Source of the DNA: CAYLKS01 sp964384205 [NCBI: uncultured bacterium]
Lineage (GTDB): Bacteria; JAGOEH01
Assembly: GCA_964384205.1 (NCBI GenBank)
Contig: CAYLKS010000004.1
Span: 18,160-82,159 of the forward strand
Length of the DNA stretch: 64,000 nt
Direction of reading: 5' to 3'
In this document: in pieces, positions 20,824 through 29,419 of the stretch
Numbering within the stretch: the stretch's first letter is position 1
How the letters are laid out: each line of letters starts with the position of its first letter
Notes under the pieces: model-generated
The model's database searches: none
What the model was told of the DNA's origin: nothing
The model's input: only the letters and a program-made list of their open reading frames with translations
Made by a program: the position numbers and the translations under genes

Positions 20824-21882
20824 TTAGATTTCATTTAATATAAAAGGGATTTTAAGTAATGGTACTATTTTTTTGACAGCGTTTAATTTAATTGCTTCTT
20901 TAGGCATTCCAAAGACCACACAGCTTTCTTCATCTTGAGCAATAGTAAAAGCTCCCTTTTCTTTTAATGCAAGCATTCCTTTAGCTCCATCATCCCCCAT
21001 ACCTGTTAAAATAACTGCAATAGCATTACTACCTGCGGAATTAGCTGCAGATTTAAATAAAACATCCACACTCGGTTTATGTCTATTTATAGGTGGTCCA
21101 TCTTTTACTTCCACATAATAAGTAGTACCTGAGCGTTGCAATAACATATGCTTGCCACCGGGAGCAATTAGAGCAAGGCCTTGTTCTAATTTATCACCAT
21201 TTTCTGCTTCTTTTACTCTAATAGGACAGGTGCTATTTAATCTTTCTGCAAAAGCTTTAGTAAATCCAACTGGCATATGTTGTGTAACTACTATTGGTTT
21301 GACACCTGTTTTTAATCTTTTGAAAATAGTTTCTATAGCGACAGTTCCGCCAGTAGATGCTCCTATAACGATTACAGGATCGGTTTTTATTATTTTAGTT
21401 TTATAATCTTTTATATATTCATCTACATCTATTTTTTCTTTTAACCCGGTTTTAAACTTGCTATCTAATGTTTTTTGTGGAAGTATTTTTGCTTTGACTG
21501 CCATTTTCAATTTTTCTATAATTTCATTTTTTAGAGAATGTAGCTCTATAGGAGCAGAAGGTTTTTTTATGAAGTCTATAGCACCCAGCTCTAAAGCTTT
21601 CATTGTTATTTTTGAATGTTTATCTGTTAGAGAACTAACCATTATAACCGGGGTTGGATATTTGTCCATAAGTTTTTCCAGAAAAGTAATGCCGTCCATT
21701 TTGGGCATCTCTACATCTAAAGTAATAACGTCAGGTTTTCCTTCTTTTACATATTTTCGAGCTTCATAAGGATTTGACGCTTCTCCAATAACAATAAAAT
21801 CAGGATCGCTTAAAATAATATTTTTTAAAACAGTTCTTGTTAAAACTGAATCATCGATAATTAATACTTTTATTTTACTCAT
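20824..21882 (-). CDS. cheB: Chemotaxis protein-glutamate methylesterase
   Basis: Demethylates and deamidates chemoreceptor glutamyl residues to set adaptation. 352 residues. A receiver domain (1-120) keeps the DD pair and the acceptor Asp56 in LDVEMPKMDG. The esterase domain (about 165-350) keeps the catalytic Ser in IGASTGGT, the His in TQHMPVGF and the Asp in GMGDDGAKG. Lies in the chemosensory operon, 3 nt after the double-receiver gene. No receptor gene is in the window. Confidence 0.95.
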   Translation of the reverse strand: MSKIKVLIIDDSVLTRTVLKNIILSDPDFIVIGEASNPYEARKYVKEGKPDVITLDVEMPKMDGITFLEKLMDKYPTPVIMVSSLTDKHSKITMKALELGAIDFIKKPSAPIELHSLKNEIIEKLKMAVKAKILPQKTLDSKFKTGLKEKIDVDEYIKDYKTKIIKTDPVIVIGASTGGTVAIETIFKRLKTGVKPIVVTQHMPVGFTKAFAERLNSTCPIRVKEAENGDKLEQGLALIAPGGKHMLLQRSGTTYYVEVKDGPPINRHKPSVDVLFKSAANSAGSNAIAVILTGMGDDGAKGMLALKEKGAFTIAQDEESCVVFGMPKEAIKLNAVKKIVPLLKIPFILNEI

Positions 21883-21885
21883 CTT

Positions 21886-23358
21886 TTATATCCTTTTAGG
21901 GTTAACTATTTCAAATATAAAAGTTATTCCATTTTTTTGTTCATAATAAAATTTTATTTTTAAAATATCTAATAAAAATTTAATTATATATATTCGTAAA
22001 GTCTTCAAATCAACCCTTTCTTCTTCTATATTAATATTGTCCAGTATAGTAAAATCATTAATAAGTTTATTATAAGAGTCTTCATTTATTCCATCTAAAT
22101 TAAATTTAATATAAATTGCATTTGAGCTTTCGTCAATATTAATTTTTATTTTTTTGAAAAAATTTCTGTGAATAATTATTATTTCCATAAAATAAGTTAT
22201 CAAATAATAAAATAAGTCAAAATCGAATAAAATTTTATTATTTGCAATATTTTGTTCTATCGATATTGGAAATTTAGTAATTCTTTCCTTTTCAAGAAAG
22301 TTATATATACAATCTTCAACAATTCTTATAACATCTATTTCTTGAGATTTAGCTTTCGACCTGAAAGAACTTATATTTAGCAGATATAATAGATCTTCTA
22401 TAAATGAAATCATTTGATTATAAGAAGACATGCTTTGTGTGAGTGAAATTGTAATATCAGTATGCTCTAAAGTTTTTAAATAATCGAATATATTTGCAAT
22501 ATTTATTAGAGGAATCTTGATATTTTGAGACAAAATAGATATAAGCTTTTTTTGAATTAGTAGTAAATTTTCTAATGTCTTATTTGTATTTTTTAGTTCT
22601 TTTTCATATAAAAATCTTTTTAAGTGAACATTTATTCTGGAAATAAATTCCTCATATAAAAATGGTTTTACAATATAGTCATTAATCCCGGCATTGAAAG
22701 CATCTAACATATTTTTTTTATCATTGTTGCTTGCTGTCATTATAATAGGTGTATTGGTGTACTCTGATTTATTTCGTATTTTTTTGGTTAGTTCAATACC
22801 ATTAATTTCTGGTAAAAATAAATCTATAATAAAAAGGTCAATTTTGTTTTGATTCATAATTTTTATAGCTTCTAAAGGATTATCTGTGGAAAGAGTTTTA
22901 TATCCATGCCGATCTAATATATATTTTATCATAGAATTTATTAAAGGAGAGTTAATGACGACTAATATATTTATATCTTTAGAATTATTTTTAGCATAGA
23001 AGAAGTCCCTGACAAAATTATATAAATTATCTTTTATTTCATTTTTATTAAAAAAATGAATTGCTCCTACATTAAAGCCTCTTATTCTTGAAAAAAAATT
23101 ATCTTTACCTGTTATCAATATAACAGGGGTATTGAGCATTTTTTTATTTTGTTTGATTTTTCTGCACAATTCAAAACCATCCATTCCTTTCATTATAATA
23201 TTTATAGTTATAAAATCTAAATTTGTTTTGTTGATAATATCTAAAGCATCAAATCCATTACTTGCCTCTATTATATTTGTGTCTTCCAGTTTTTCTAATT
23301 CTTCTTTTATTAGAAAACGAGCTATTTTACTATCATCAACAATTAGTACATTTTTCAT
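21886..23358 (-). CDS. Tandem receiver protein with a histidine-kinase-like pseudokinase tail
   Basis: 490 residues. Receiver 1 (1-120) keeps the acidic VDDS pair but has Asn53 where the phosphoacceptor Asp belongs (INIIMKGMDG). Receiver 2 (about 128-245) keeps the acceptor Asp (IIDLFLPEING) but has lost the acidic pair (VINS). A coiled-coil leads to a HisKA-like helix (ILSQNIKIPL) where the phosphorylated His of the usual SHxxxxPL pattern is Gln. The following ATPase-like region lacks recognisable N and G boxes. It looks like a signalling scaffold rather than an enzyme. It sits between cheD and cheB. Confidence 0.8.
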   Translation of the reverse strand: MKNVLIVDDSKIARFLIKEELEKLEDTNIIEASNGFDALDIINKTNLDFITINIIMKGMDGFELCRKIKQNKKMLNTPVILITGKDNFFSRIRGFNVGAIHFFNKNEIKDNLYNFVRDFFYAKNNSKDINILVVINSPLINSMIKYILDRHGYKTLSTDNPLEAIKIMNQNKIDLFIIDLFLPEINGIELTKKIRNKSEYTNTPIIMTASNNDKKNMLDAFNAGINDYIVKPFLYEEFISRINVHLKRFLYEKELKNTNKTLENLLLIQKKLISILSQNIKIPLINIANIFDYLKTLEHTDITISLTQSMSSYNQMISFIEDLLYLLNISSFRSKAKSQEIDVIRIVEDCIYNFLEKERITKFPISIEQNIANNKILFDFDLFYYLITYFMEIIIIHRNFFKKIKINIDESSNAIYIKFNLDGINEDSYNKLINDFTILDNINIEEERVDLKTLRIYIIKFLLDILKIKFYYEQKNGITFIFEIVNPKRI

Positions 23359-23360
23359 TT

Positions 23361-23966
23361 TTATTCAAAAAAGTTTATTCTTTCATTATCTTTATGTGCT
23401 GTTTGTTCTTGTTGTAATCGTTTTACATAAGCCTGTTCTTGTTTTATTTCTTGTTGAATCTCTTTTGATACAGTGCTTCTTAATTTTTTTACAAGAACTT
23501 TATAAGTATCTGTGAAAAATAGAATTTTTCTTCCCTGATAACCACCAACATCTTGGTTTACAATAGGAATCTTTTCTAATTTTAAAAAGGTTACAGCAAA
23601 TCTAATATTATTATCTACAACATTCCCTTCTCTTGTTTTGTAATTTAAAACATGTCCACCACCAAATACTTTTGCTTTTAGATTTTCTTTTTTTCCACCC
23701 TTTTTTATAATGTCATTTATTAAAACTTCCATAGCGAAAATACCATAACGTGCTGATGGTTCCATAAATATACGTTCATCTCTGAGATCTCCCACCAGCA
23801 TAAAATGATTCATTCCTGCAATATTATTCACTTCATCATATAAACATACAGCAATGCAAGAGCCAAGTACTGTGGATATTATTTCATTATCCGTAGAAGT
23901 ATAATATTCACCTGGATTAATGACAACCATTGTTTTGTTAAATCTTTTTTCAAACTTTTTATACAT
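23361..23966 (-). CDS. cheD: Chemoreceptor glutamine deamidase
   Basis: Converts specific receptor glutamines to glutamates. The 201-residue protein has the CheD core with the catalytic Cys in TVLGSCIAVCLYDE and the His in GMNHFMLV, followed by the conserved VFGGGHV. A tail of about 40 Gln/Glu/Lys-rich residues after the core is longer than usual. No cheC or cheX partner is seen in the window. It starts 2 nt after cheR. Confidence 0.93.
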   Translation of the reverse strand: MYKKFEKRFNKTMVVINPGEYYTSTDNEIISTVLGSCIAVCLYDEVNNIAGMNHFMLVGDLRDERIFMEPSARYGIFAMEVLINDIIKKGGKKENLKAKVFGGGHVLNYKTREGNVVDNNIRFAVTFLKLEKIPIVNQDVGGYQGRKILFFTDTYKVLVKKLRSTVSKEIQQEIKQEQAYVKRLQQEQTAHKDNERINFFE

Positions 23967-23968
23967 CT

Positions 23969-24799
23969 TTAAACCTTCGTGTATATTGTGCTTTTTATAT
24001 ATTTAAAATTTTTAAAATTTAATAATGATTCACTATGCCCAATAAAGATTAATCCATCATCTTTTAGATATTGATAAAATTTGTTTAATACATGTCTTTT
24101 CAGGTCATTATCAAAATAAATCATTACATTTCGGAAGAATATAAAATCAAATTTTACTTTTATTCTATAGTCTTCTAGTTTAAAATTTAGTTTTCTAAAA
24201 GAGATTTTTCCCCTTAATAATGGTTTTACTTTATAATGAACTTGCCCATTTAATTCAATTTTTTCAAAATATTTTTGTTTAAATGATTGGGGGACAGGAT
24301 ATAATAGCTGTTCTCTATAAATTCCTTGAGATGCTTTTGTTAGTATTTCTGTATCTATATCAGTTGCCAATATTTTAAAATCCCAGCCAGAATGCTTTGA
24401 TAAAAAATTGTCCAGTACCATTGCAATTGTATATGGTTCTTCTCCAGAAGAACATCCTGCACTCCATACAAGTATTGTATAAGGATTATTGTTGGCAATT
24501 ATTTTGGGGAGATGCTCTTTTTCTAAAAATTCGAAATGGTGTTTTTCGCGAAAGAAATCAGTTTTGTTAGTAGTTATTCTATTTATAAAATTGATCATTT
24601 CTTCAGAATTGTGCCCCTGATTTTTGATATAGTTTAAATATTCAGTAAATGAGTTAATATTTAATTCTTTAAGTCTTCGAGTTAATCTTGCAATTATTAA
24701 ACTTTTTTTTGCATCGCTTATTTTTATTCCAATATTATCATAGATAATTTTTTTAAATTCTTTAAAATCTTTATCAGATATAGTATCTGGAATTAACAT
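23969..24799 (-). CDS. cheR: Chemotaxis receptor methyltransferase
   Basis: SAM-dependent methylation of chemoreceptor glutamates. 276 residues: N-terminal helical domain with the TDFFRE motif near residue 90, then the SAM-binding segment VWSAGCSSGEEPYTIAM, the ATDID motif, and FRNVMIYF. The length fits CheR without extra TPR repeats. It is 3 nt after the CheA paralogue gene. Confidence 0.95.
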   Translation of the reverse strand: MLIPDTISDKDFKEFKKIIYDNIGIKISDAKKSLIIARLTRRLKELNINSFTEYLNYIKNQGHNSEEMINFINRITTNKTDFFREKHHFEFLEKEHLPKIIANNNPYTILVWSAGCSSGEEPYTIAMVLDNFLSKHSGWDFKILATDIDTEILTKASQGIYREQLLYPVPQSFKQKYFEKIELNGQVHYKVKPLLRGKISFRKLNFKLEDYRIKVKFDFIFFRNVMIYFDNDLKRHVLNKFYQYLKDDGLIFIGHSESLLNFKNFKYIKSTIYTKV

Positions 24800-24802
24800 G
24801 TA

Positions 24803-26158
24803 TTAGGCACCTATTTTTTCACTTATTTCTTCAAAAATGATTTCAAATAGTTTCTCAAGATTAATTAATATAATCATTCTTTTATCTTTTTTCCCAACAC
24901 CGTATAAAAATTCTGTATTAATCTTTGTATGAGCAACTATCGGCTCCTGTACTTCTTTCATGTCAAATTCAACAATATCTGAGACAGAATCCACAACAAT
25001 CCCTATAATTTTGTCTAAAACTTCTATTACTATAATTACAGAATACTTAGTAATTTTTATATTATTCATATTAAATTTTTTTCTTAAATCGAAAATAGGG
25101 ATAACATTTCCTCTTAAATTTAACATTCCTAATATATAATCTGGTGTATTAGGTATAATATTAGGTTGATGGAAGCCAATAATTTCTTGTATTTTTAGTA
25201 TTTCAATACCATATTCTTCATTATCCATAATAACAGTTATGTATTCTCTTATATCGTTTAATGGTTGCTCTTCTTCAATGTTTTGTACCTCATATTCTTC
25301 TGGTATTTTTTCTATTGTTTGTTTTTGAGATTCTTCTAAATTTTCTTTTTTAAATTTTAATTCTTTTTTGTCTTGATTTGTTTTTAATATATCTTCTTCT
25401 TTTAGTTGTATAATATTATCTTCTTTTATCTTTAGTGTATAGGCGACCATGTCTTTTTCCATTGGTGAAAAATATAATATAGATATTGGTAAGTGTTCTT
25501 CAGTATCTTCAGATAAATCCTGGATTAGATTTATATTTATTTTATTATCTAAAATTTCACCGAAGTTTGTAGCTTCTTTTACAAAGCTCAAGGGATTAAT
25601 GCCCTTTTTTTCTAAATCATTAATTAAATCTATATTGATAACAAAAACATATCCTGTTTTAAATTTTGTTTTCAAAATAGCAATATTTACATCAAAATTA
25701 TAAGAACAGTTATCTCTTTCAAATTTGGTGGTTGTATTCAATTCTTGAATTAATTCCTTGTCTCCACTTTCCTTCAAAGAATTATCAAGTAATTGAAGGT
25801 ATTCTGTTATATCCATATTATTGGATTCTTCTACATTATCAAGTAATTCTTTAAGCCGATCAATAGATTTTAATAAAGCATTCGATATAGAAGATGTCAT
25901 ATTTATTTTTCTATTTCTAATTAAATCAAGAATATCTTCCATTTTATGTGATAGTTTTTCTATATTATGAAGTTCAATGAAAGACGCTCCACCTTTTATT
26001 GAATGTATTGCTCTGAATATATTATTAATTAAATCAGAATCAAATTCTCCTGCTTTTAACTGTTGTTCAAATGATAATATATCATTTTCAATATTATTTA
26101 AATGTTCAGAAGATTCTGCAACAAAGTCTGGTATTAAATAGGAAAAATCTTCAGCCAT
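24803..26158 (-). CDS. Hpt-CheW protein: CheA paralogue lacking the kinase core
   Basis: 451 residues. The N-terminal 110 residues are an Hpt domain with His52 in FRAIHSIKGG. Residues about 150-240 match the region after Hpt in the full CheA of this operon (compare GINPLSFVKEATNFGEI with GTNPIMFFYELEEVGEI). Residues about 300-445 are a CheW domain. The dimerisation and ATPase domains of CheA are missing altogether. It could take phosphate from CheA, act as a phosphate sink, or be a coupling protein that carries a phosphorelay His. Positioned between cheR and cheW. Confidence 0.85.
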   Translation of the reverse strand: MAEDFSYLIPDFVAESSEHLNNIENDILSFEQQLKAGEFDSDLINNIFRAIHSIKGGASFIELHNIEKLSHKMEDILDLIRNRKINMTSSISNALLKSIDRLKELLDNVEESNNMDITEYLQLLDNSLKESGDKELIQELNTTTKFERDNCSYNFDVNIAILKTKFKTGYVFVINIDLINDLEKKGINPLSFVKEATNFGEILDNKININLIQDLSEDTEEHLPISILYFSPMEKDMVAYTLKIKEDNIIQLKEEDILKTNQDKKELKFKKENLEESQKQTIEKIPEEYEVQNIEEEQPLNDIREYITVIMDNEEYGIEILKIQEIIGFHQPNIIPNTPDYILGMLNLRGNVIPIFDLRKKFNMNNIKITKYSVIIVIEVLDKIIGIVVDSVSDIVEFDMKEVQEPIVAHTKINTEFLYGVGKKDKRMIILINLEKLFEIIFEEISEKIGA

Positions 26159-26171
26159 AATATCCCCCTGT

Positions 26172-26639
26172 CTATAATAAGTCTAATTCTTCTTGAAATA
26201 AAATTTTGTCAATATTAACAATTAGTACAAAATAATTCTCTTTTTTTATTACGCCAGCAATATATTCTCTATCTATATTGGAATTTGTAATTAGGCTAGG
26301 TGTTGGTTGAATATCTTCCTTACTAAAATTGATTATATCGGAAACAGAATCAACAATTATACCTATTAATTTATTTTTAATACTTAAAATTAAAATAACA
26401 GTGAATTTATCATATTCTTTTTCAGGGAGATTAAATCTACTCCTGATATCTATAATCGGTACTGCTTCTCCACGTAAATCTATAATTCCTTTCACAAATG
26501 GAGGCGAATTTGGAATTCTTGTTATAGGTTTATATCCGATAACTTCTCTTATTTTTAATACTTCAACAGCATAATATTCATTATCTAAAGTAAAAATAAT
26601 ATACTGTGATGTTTCTTTTATAACATCATTGGATTGCAT
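26172..26639 (-). CDS. cheW: Chemotaxis coupling protein
   Basis: 155-residue stand-alone CheW. Typical segments are YAVEVLKIREVIG, IPNSPPFVKGIIDLRGEAVPIID and the late GIIVDSVSDI. It links chemoreceptors to CheA. Its first 14 nt overlap the end of cheA, so the two are probably translated together. Its sequence resembles the CheW domain of the Hpt-CheW protein next door. Confidence 0.94.
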   Translation of the reverse strand: MQSNDVIKETSQYIIFTLDNEYYAVEVLKIREVIGYKPITRIPNSPPFVKGIIDLRGEAVPIIDIRSRFNLPEKEYDKFTVILILSIKNKLIGIIVDSVSDIINFSKEDIQPTPSLITNSNIDREYIAGVIKKENYFVLIVNIDKILFQEELDLL

Positions 26640-28746
26640 AGTTCCCCCTATTTATATTTACAAAGGCTAAATTTTCCAGACCGTAGATATCAAGGATTAG
26701 TGAAAGATTGCCATCTCCTAAAATGGTAACACCAGCAGTGCCTGGTAGCTGCATAAAATTTTTATCCAGAGATTTTATAACAGCTTGTTGTTCTCCAATT
26801 ATATCATCAACCATTAATCCAAACTTTTTATTTCTGCTTCCTTCTATAATAATGATCAATGCTTTTGCAGGATCTGTTTTTTCTGTTTCTAAATTGAATA
26901 ATTTATGTAATCTTACTAATGGTAAATATTCTCCTCTTACTTCTATCAATTCGCCTTCTTTTTCTATTGATTTTATATTTTCTTGCTGAGGTTTTATGCT
27001 TTCTATAATAGACATTAGGGGGATCGTAATATATTCTTTACCAACTTTTACGATCATACCATCGATAATTGCTAATGTTAGAGGAAGTTTTATTTTAAAT
27101 GTAGTTCCTATATCTTTTTGAGATTCTACTATAATTGAACCTTTTAAATCTTCAATATTCTTTCTTACTACATCTAATCCAACGCCTCTACCACTAATTT
27201 CTGTGACTTTTTCAGCTGTAGAAAATCCAGGCATAAATAGAAAACTATAAATATCTTCATCGGAAAATTTTTGATTAGGAGAAATGAGCCCTTTTGATAT
27301 CGCTTTTTGATATACTTTTTCTTTATCTATACCTCTGCCGTCATCTTTTATTTCTATAAATATACTGCCCTCTTGTTGATATGCTTTTAATTGAATTAAT
27401 CCTTCTTCTGGTTTTCCTTTTTTTCTTCTTTCTTCAGGGGATTCTATGCCATGATCTACAGAATTCCTAATTAAATGTTTTAGAGGATCTCCCAGTTGTT
27501 CAATAACATTTTTATCTAATTCTGTTTCTGTTCCATACATTTCTAATCTAATTTTTTTATTTAATTCTTTTGACATATCTCTTACTATTCTATAAAATCT
27601 GTTGAATGTCCCCTCCACAGGAATCATTCTGACTTTCATTACCTGTTCTTGAATTTCTCTTGAAAATCTAATAAGATCCTCTAATGCATTTGCCATATCA
27701 TGATTTTTAATAAAATGATTATCTTTGGAAATCTGGTTTAGCCTTGCCATAGCTATAACCATTTCGCTAACTAAATTAACTAATTTGTCAAGTTTTTGTG
27801 TATCTACTCTGATAGTAGAAGCCTTTTTTATTTTTTGTCCAGTTTTTTTTATGACTTTATTACTCATAGGCTTCTCCTTTATAGGAATTTGTTTTGTTTT
27901 GTTCTGGTTATTATCATTTATATTAGTTTGTGGCTGAACTTGGACTGTTACAGACTCTTGAGTTTTCGCAGGAATATCTTGAGTTTTTGTAATATCTTCT
28001 TTTTTTTCTATATTTTTAAGATATTCATTTGTTATATCTGATATTTTAATTTTATTATTATCATCCATTACAAAAATAAATATATTTTCAATTTGACTTA
28101 TCGGTTCTTCAGATTTTAGAATTATTTCCCACGATATATAATGTTTATATATATCAATTTGATCAAAAGCTGGCAGATTATCAATATTTGTTATTGTTTG
28201 GACAATTTCTCCCACTTCTTCAAGTTCATAGAAAAACATAATAGGATTTGTACCTGTTTCATATATATGATTATTTAAAGAAATATTTATTTTATAGAAC
28301 TTTAAACCCTTATCAGTTTTTTTGTCGATTTTAATATTTGTTTTCTCTTCTTTTTGTTCATTTGTTCCCAGAAAATTATTTGCTTGTTTTATTAATTCAT
28401 TAAATGTTGGTTCTAATTTTGTAAAATCTTCGTTGAAATTCTTATCTGTTACAAATTTTAAGACATCTTCCACCTGAAATAGAAGATTGATTATTTCTTC
28501 ATTTAAAGGAAGTTCGCCATTTCTTATAACATCTAATAAATTTTCTATATGGTGGCAAAAATCTGACAATTTTGTATAACCAACCAATGCCGTACTGCTT
28601 TTGAAAGTGTGAATCGCTCGGAATAATGCATTTATGTTTTCGTTAAAATCTATATTTTGTTCTAAATTAAGGATTGCTTCCTCATACTGATTTAGTAAAT
28701 CTTCTGCTTCCTGAAAAAAAATTTCTTTAATTTGATCCTGGTTCAT
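26626..28746 (-). CDS. cheA: Chemotaxis histidine kinase
   Basis: Full-length CheA of 706 residues. The Hpt domain has His46 in FRAIHTFKSS. A linker region and the dimerisation helices (TIRVDTQKLDKLVNLVSE near 315) follow, then the ATPase with N-box HLIRNSVDHGIE and G1 DDGRGID, a GRGVGLDVV box, and a C-terminal CheW-like domain. All catalytic motifs are intact. It phosphorylates CheY, CheB and probably other receivers in this operon. It is 12 nt after the cheY gene. Confidence 0.96.
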   Translation of the reverse strand: MNQDQIKEIFFQEAEDLLNQYEEAILNLEQNIDFNENINALFRAIHTFKSSTALVGYTKLSDFCHHIENLLDVIRNGELPLNEEIINLLFQVEDVLKFVTDKNFNEDFTKLEPTFNELIKQANNFLGTNEQKEEKTNIKIDKKTDKGLKFYKINISLNNHIYETGTNPIMFFYELEEVGEIVQTITNIDNLPAFDQIDIYKHYISWEIILKSEEPISQIENIFIFVMDDNNKIKISDITNEYLKNIEKKEDITKTQDIPAKTQESVTVQVQPQTNINDNNQNKTKQIPIKEKPMSNKVIKKTGQKIKKASTIRVDTQKLDKLVNLVSEMVIAMARLNQISKDNHFIKNHDMANALEDLIRFSREIQEQVMKVRMIPVEGTFNRFYRIVRDMSKELNKKIRLEMYGTETELDKNVIEQLGDPLKHLIRNSVDHGIESPEERRKKGKPEEGLIQLKAYQQEGSIFIEIKDDGRGIDKEKVYQKAISKGLISPNQKFSDEDIYSFLFMPGFSTAEKVTEISGRGVGLDVVRKNIEDLKGSIIVESQKDIGTTFKIKLPLTLAIIDGMIVKVGKEYITIPLMSIIESIKPQQENIKSIEKEGELIEVRGEYLPLVRLHKLFNLETEKTDPAKALIIIIEGSRNKKFGLMVDDIIGEQQAVIKSLDKNFMQLPGTAGVTILGDGNLSLILDIYGLENLAFVNINRGNYAIQ

Positions 28747-28758
28747 AACTGCTACCTT

Positions 28759-29142
28759 TTATGTTCTGATAAATTTTTTTGCTACTTTTATTAACATTTC
28801 AGGAGAAAAGGGTTTTAAAAGCCATCCCGCTGCTCCAGCTTCTTTTCCTTTCATTTTCATTTCGTTTTGGGATTCTGTTGTTAGTACTATAATCGGAATG
28901 AATTTAAATTCACTTTGTTTTACAGTTTTGATAAATTCAATTCCATCCATTACAGGCATATAAATATCACTGAAAATTAGTGATACCTTTTCATTATTTG
29001 CATATATTTCTTTTAATTTCTCGATTCCTTTTTGACCATTTTCTGCCTCATATACTTTATAACCAGAGGATTCTAATATAGCTCTAACACTGGCTCTTAA
29101 AGTAACCGAATCATCAACAATTAAAATTATAGGTTTATCCAT
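28759..29142 (-). CDS. cheY: CheY-like single-domain response regulator
   Basis: 127-residue receiver with nothing attached. It has the VDDS acid pair, Asp59 in FSDIYMPVMDG, the Thr in VLTTE and the Lys in LLKPF. Its place directly upstream of cheA makes it the natural CheA phosphoacceptor. Whether it controls a flagellar motor or another output is unknown, because no motility genes are visible. Confidence 0.92.
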   Translation of the reverse strand: MDKPIILIVDDSVTLRASVRAILESSGYKVYEAENGQKGIEKLKEIYANNEKVSLIFSDIYMPVMDGIEFIKTVKQSEFKFIPIIVLTTESQNEMKMKGKEAGAAGWLLKPFSPEMLIKVAKKFIRT

Positions 29143-29155
29143 ATAAATATCCTTT

Positions 29156-29419
29156 TTAAATAAAAAACTTCAACAACCCCATTTTTTTTAATAATTCTTG
29201 AAAATTATTATCTTTAATATCAAATTTAGTTTTTGGATACGTCTTTTTAAAAGACATCAAGATCTGTAAATTTGCCATATGTATTTCTTTTATTTTATCA
29301 ATTATTATTAAACAGGCATCTTTGTTCTTTATTTCAGCTAAATTTTTATAAAGTGTATCGACATCTTCTATTGCTAAAGAATCATGCAGTCGAATATTAT
29401 TAGCCTCTATTTCTATCAT
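29156..29419 (-). CDS. Small STAS-domain protein without a phosphorylatable Ser
   Basis: 87 residues with a STAS-like pattern: a first strand pair, then LIIIDKIKEIHMANLQILMSFK where anti-sigma antagonists usually have DSSG. Here the equivalent positions read HMAN, so no Ser or Thr is available for an RsbW-like kinase. It would therefore be a constitutively unphosphorylated partner, or an MlaB-like STAS with another job. Its start overlaps the stop of the upstream gene (29416-29419). Family assignment is by pattern, so moderate certainty. Confidence 0.6.
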   Translation of the reverse strand: MIEIEANNIRLHDSLAIEDVDTLYKNLAEIKNKDACLIIIDKIKEIHMANLQILMSFKKTYPKTKFDIKDNNFQELLKKMGLLKFFI

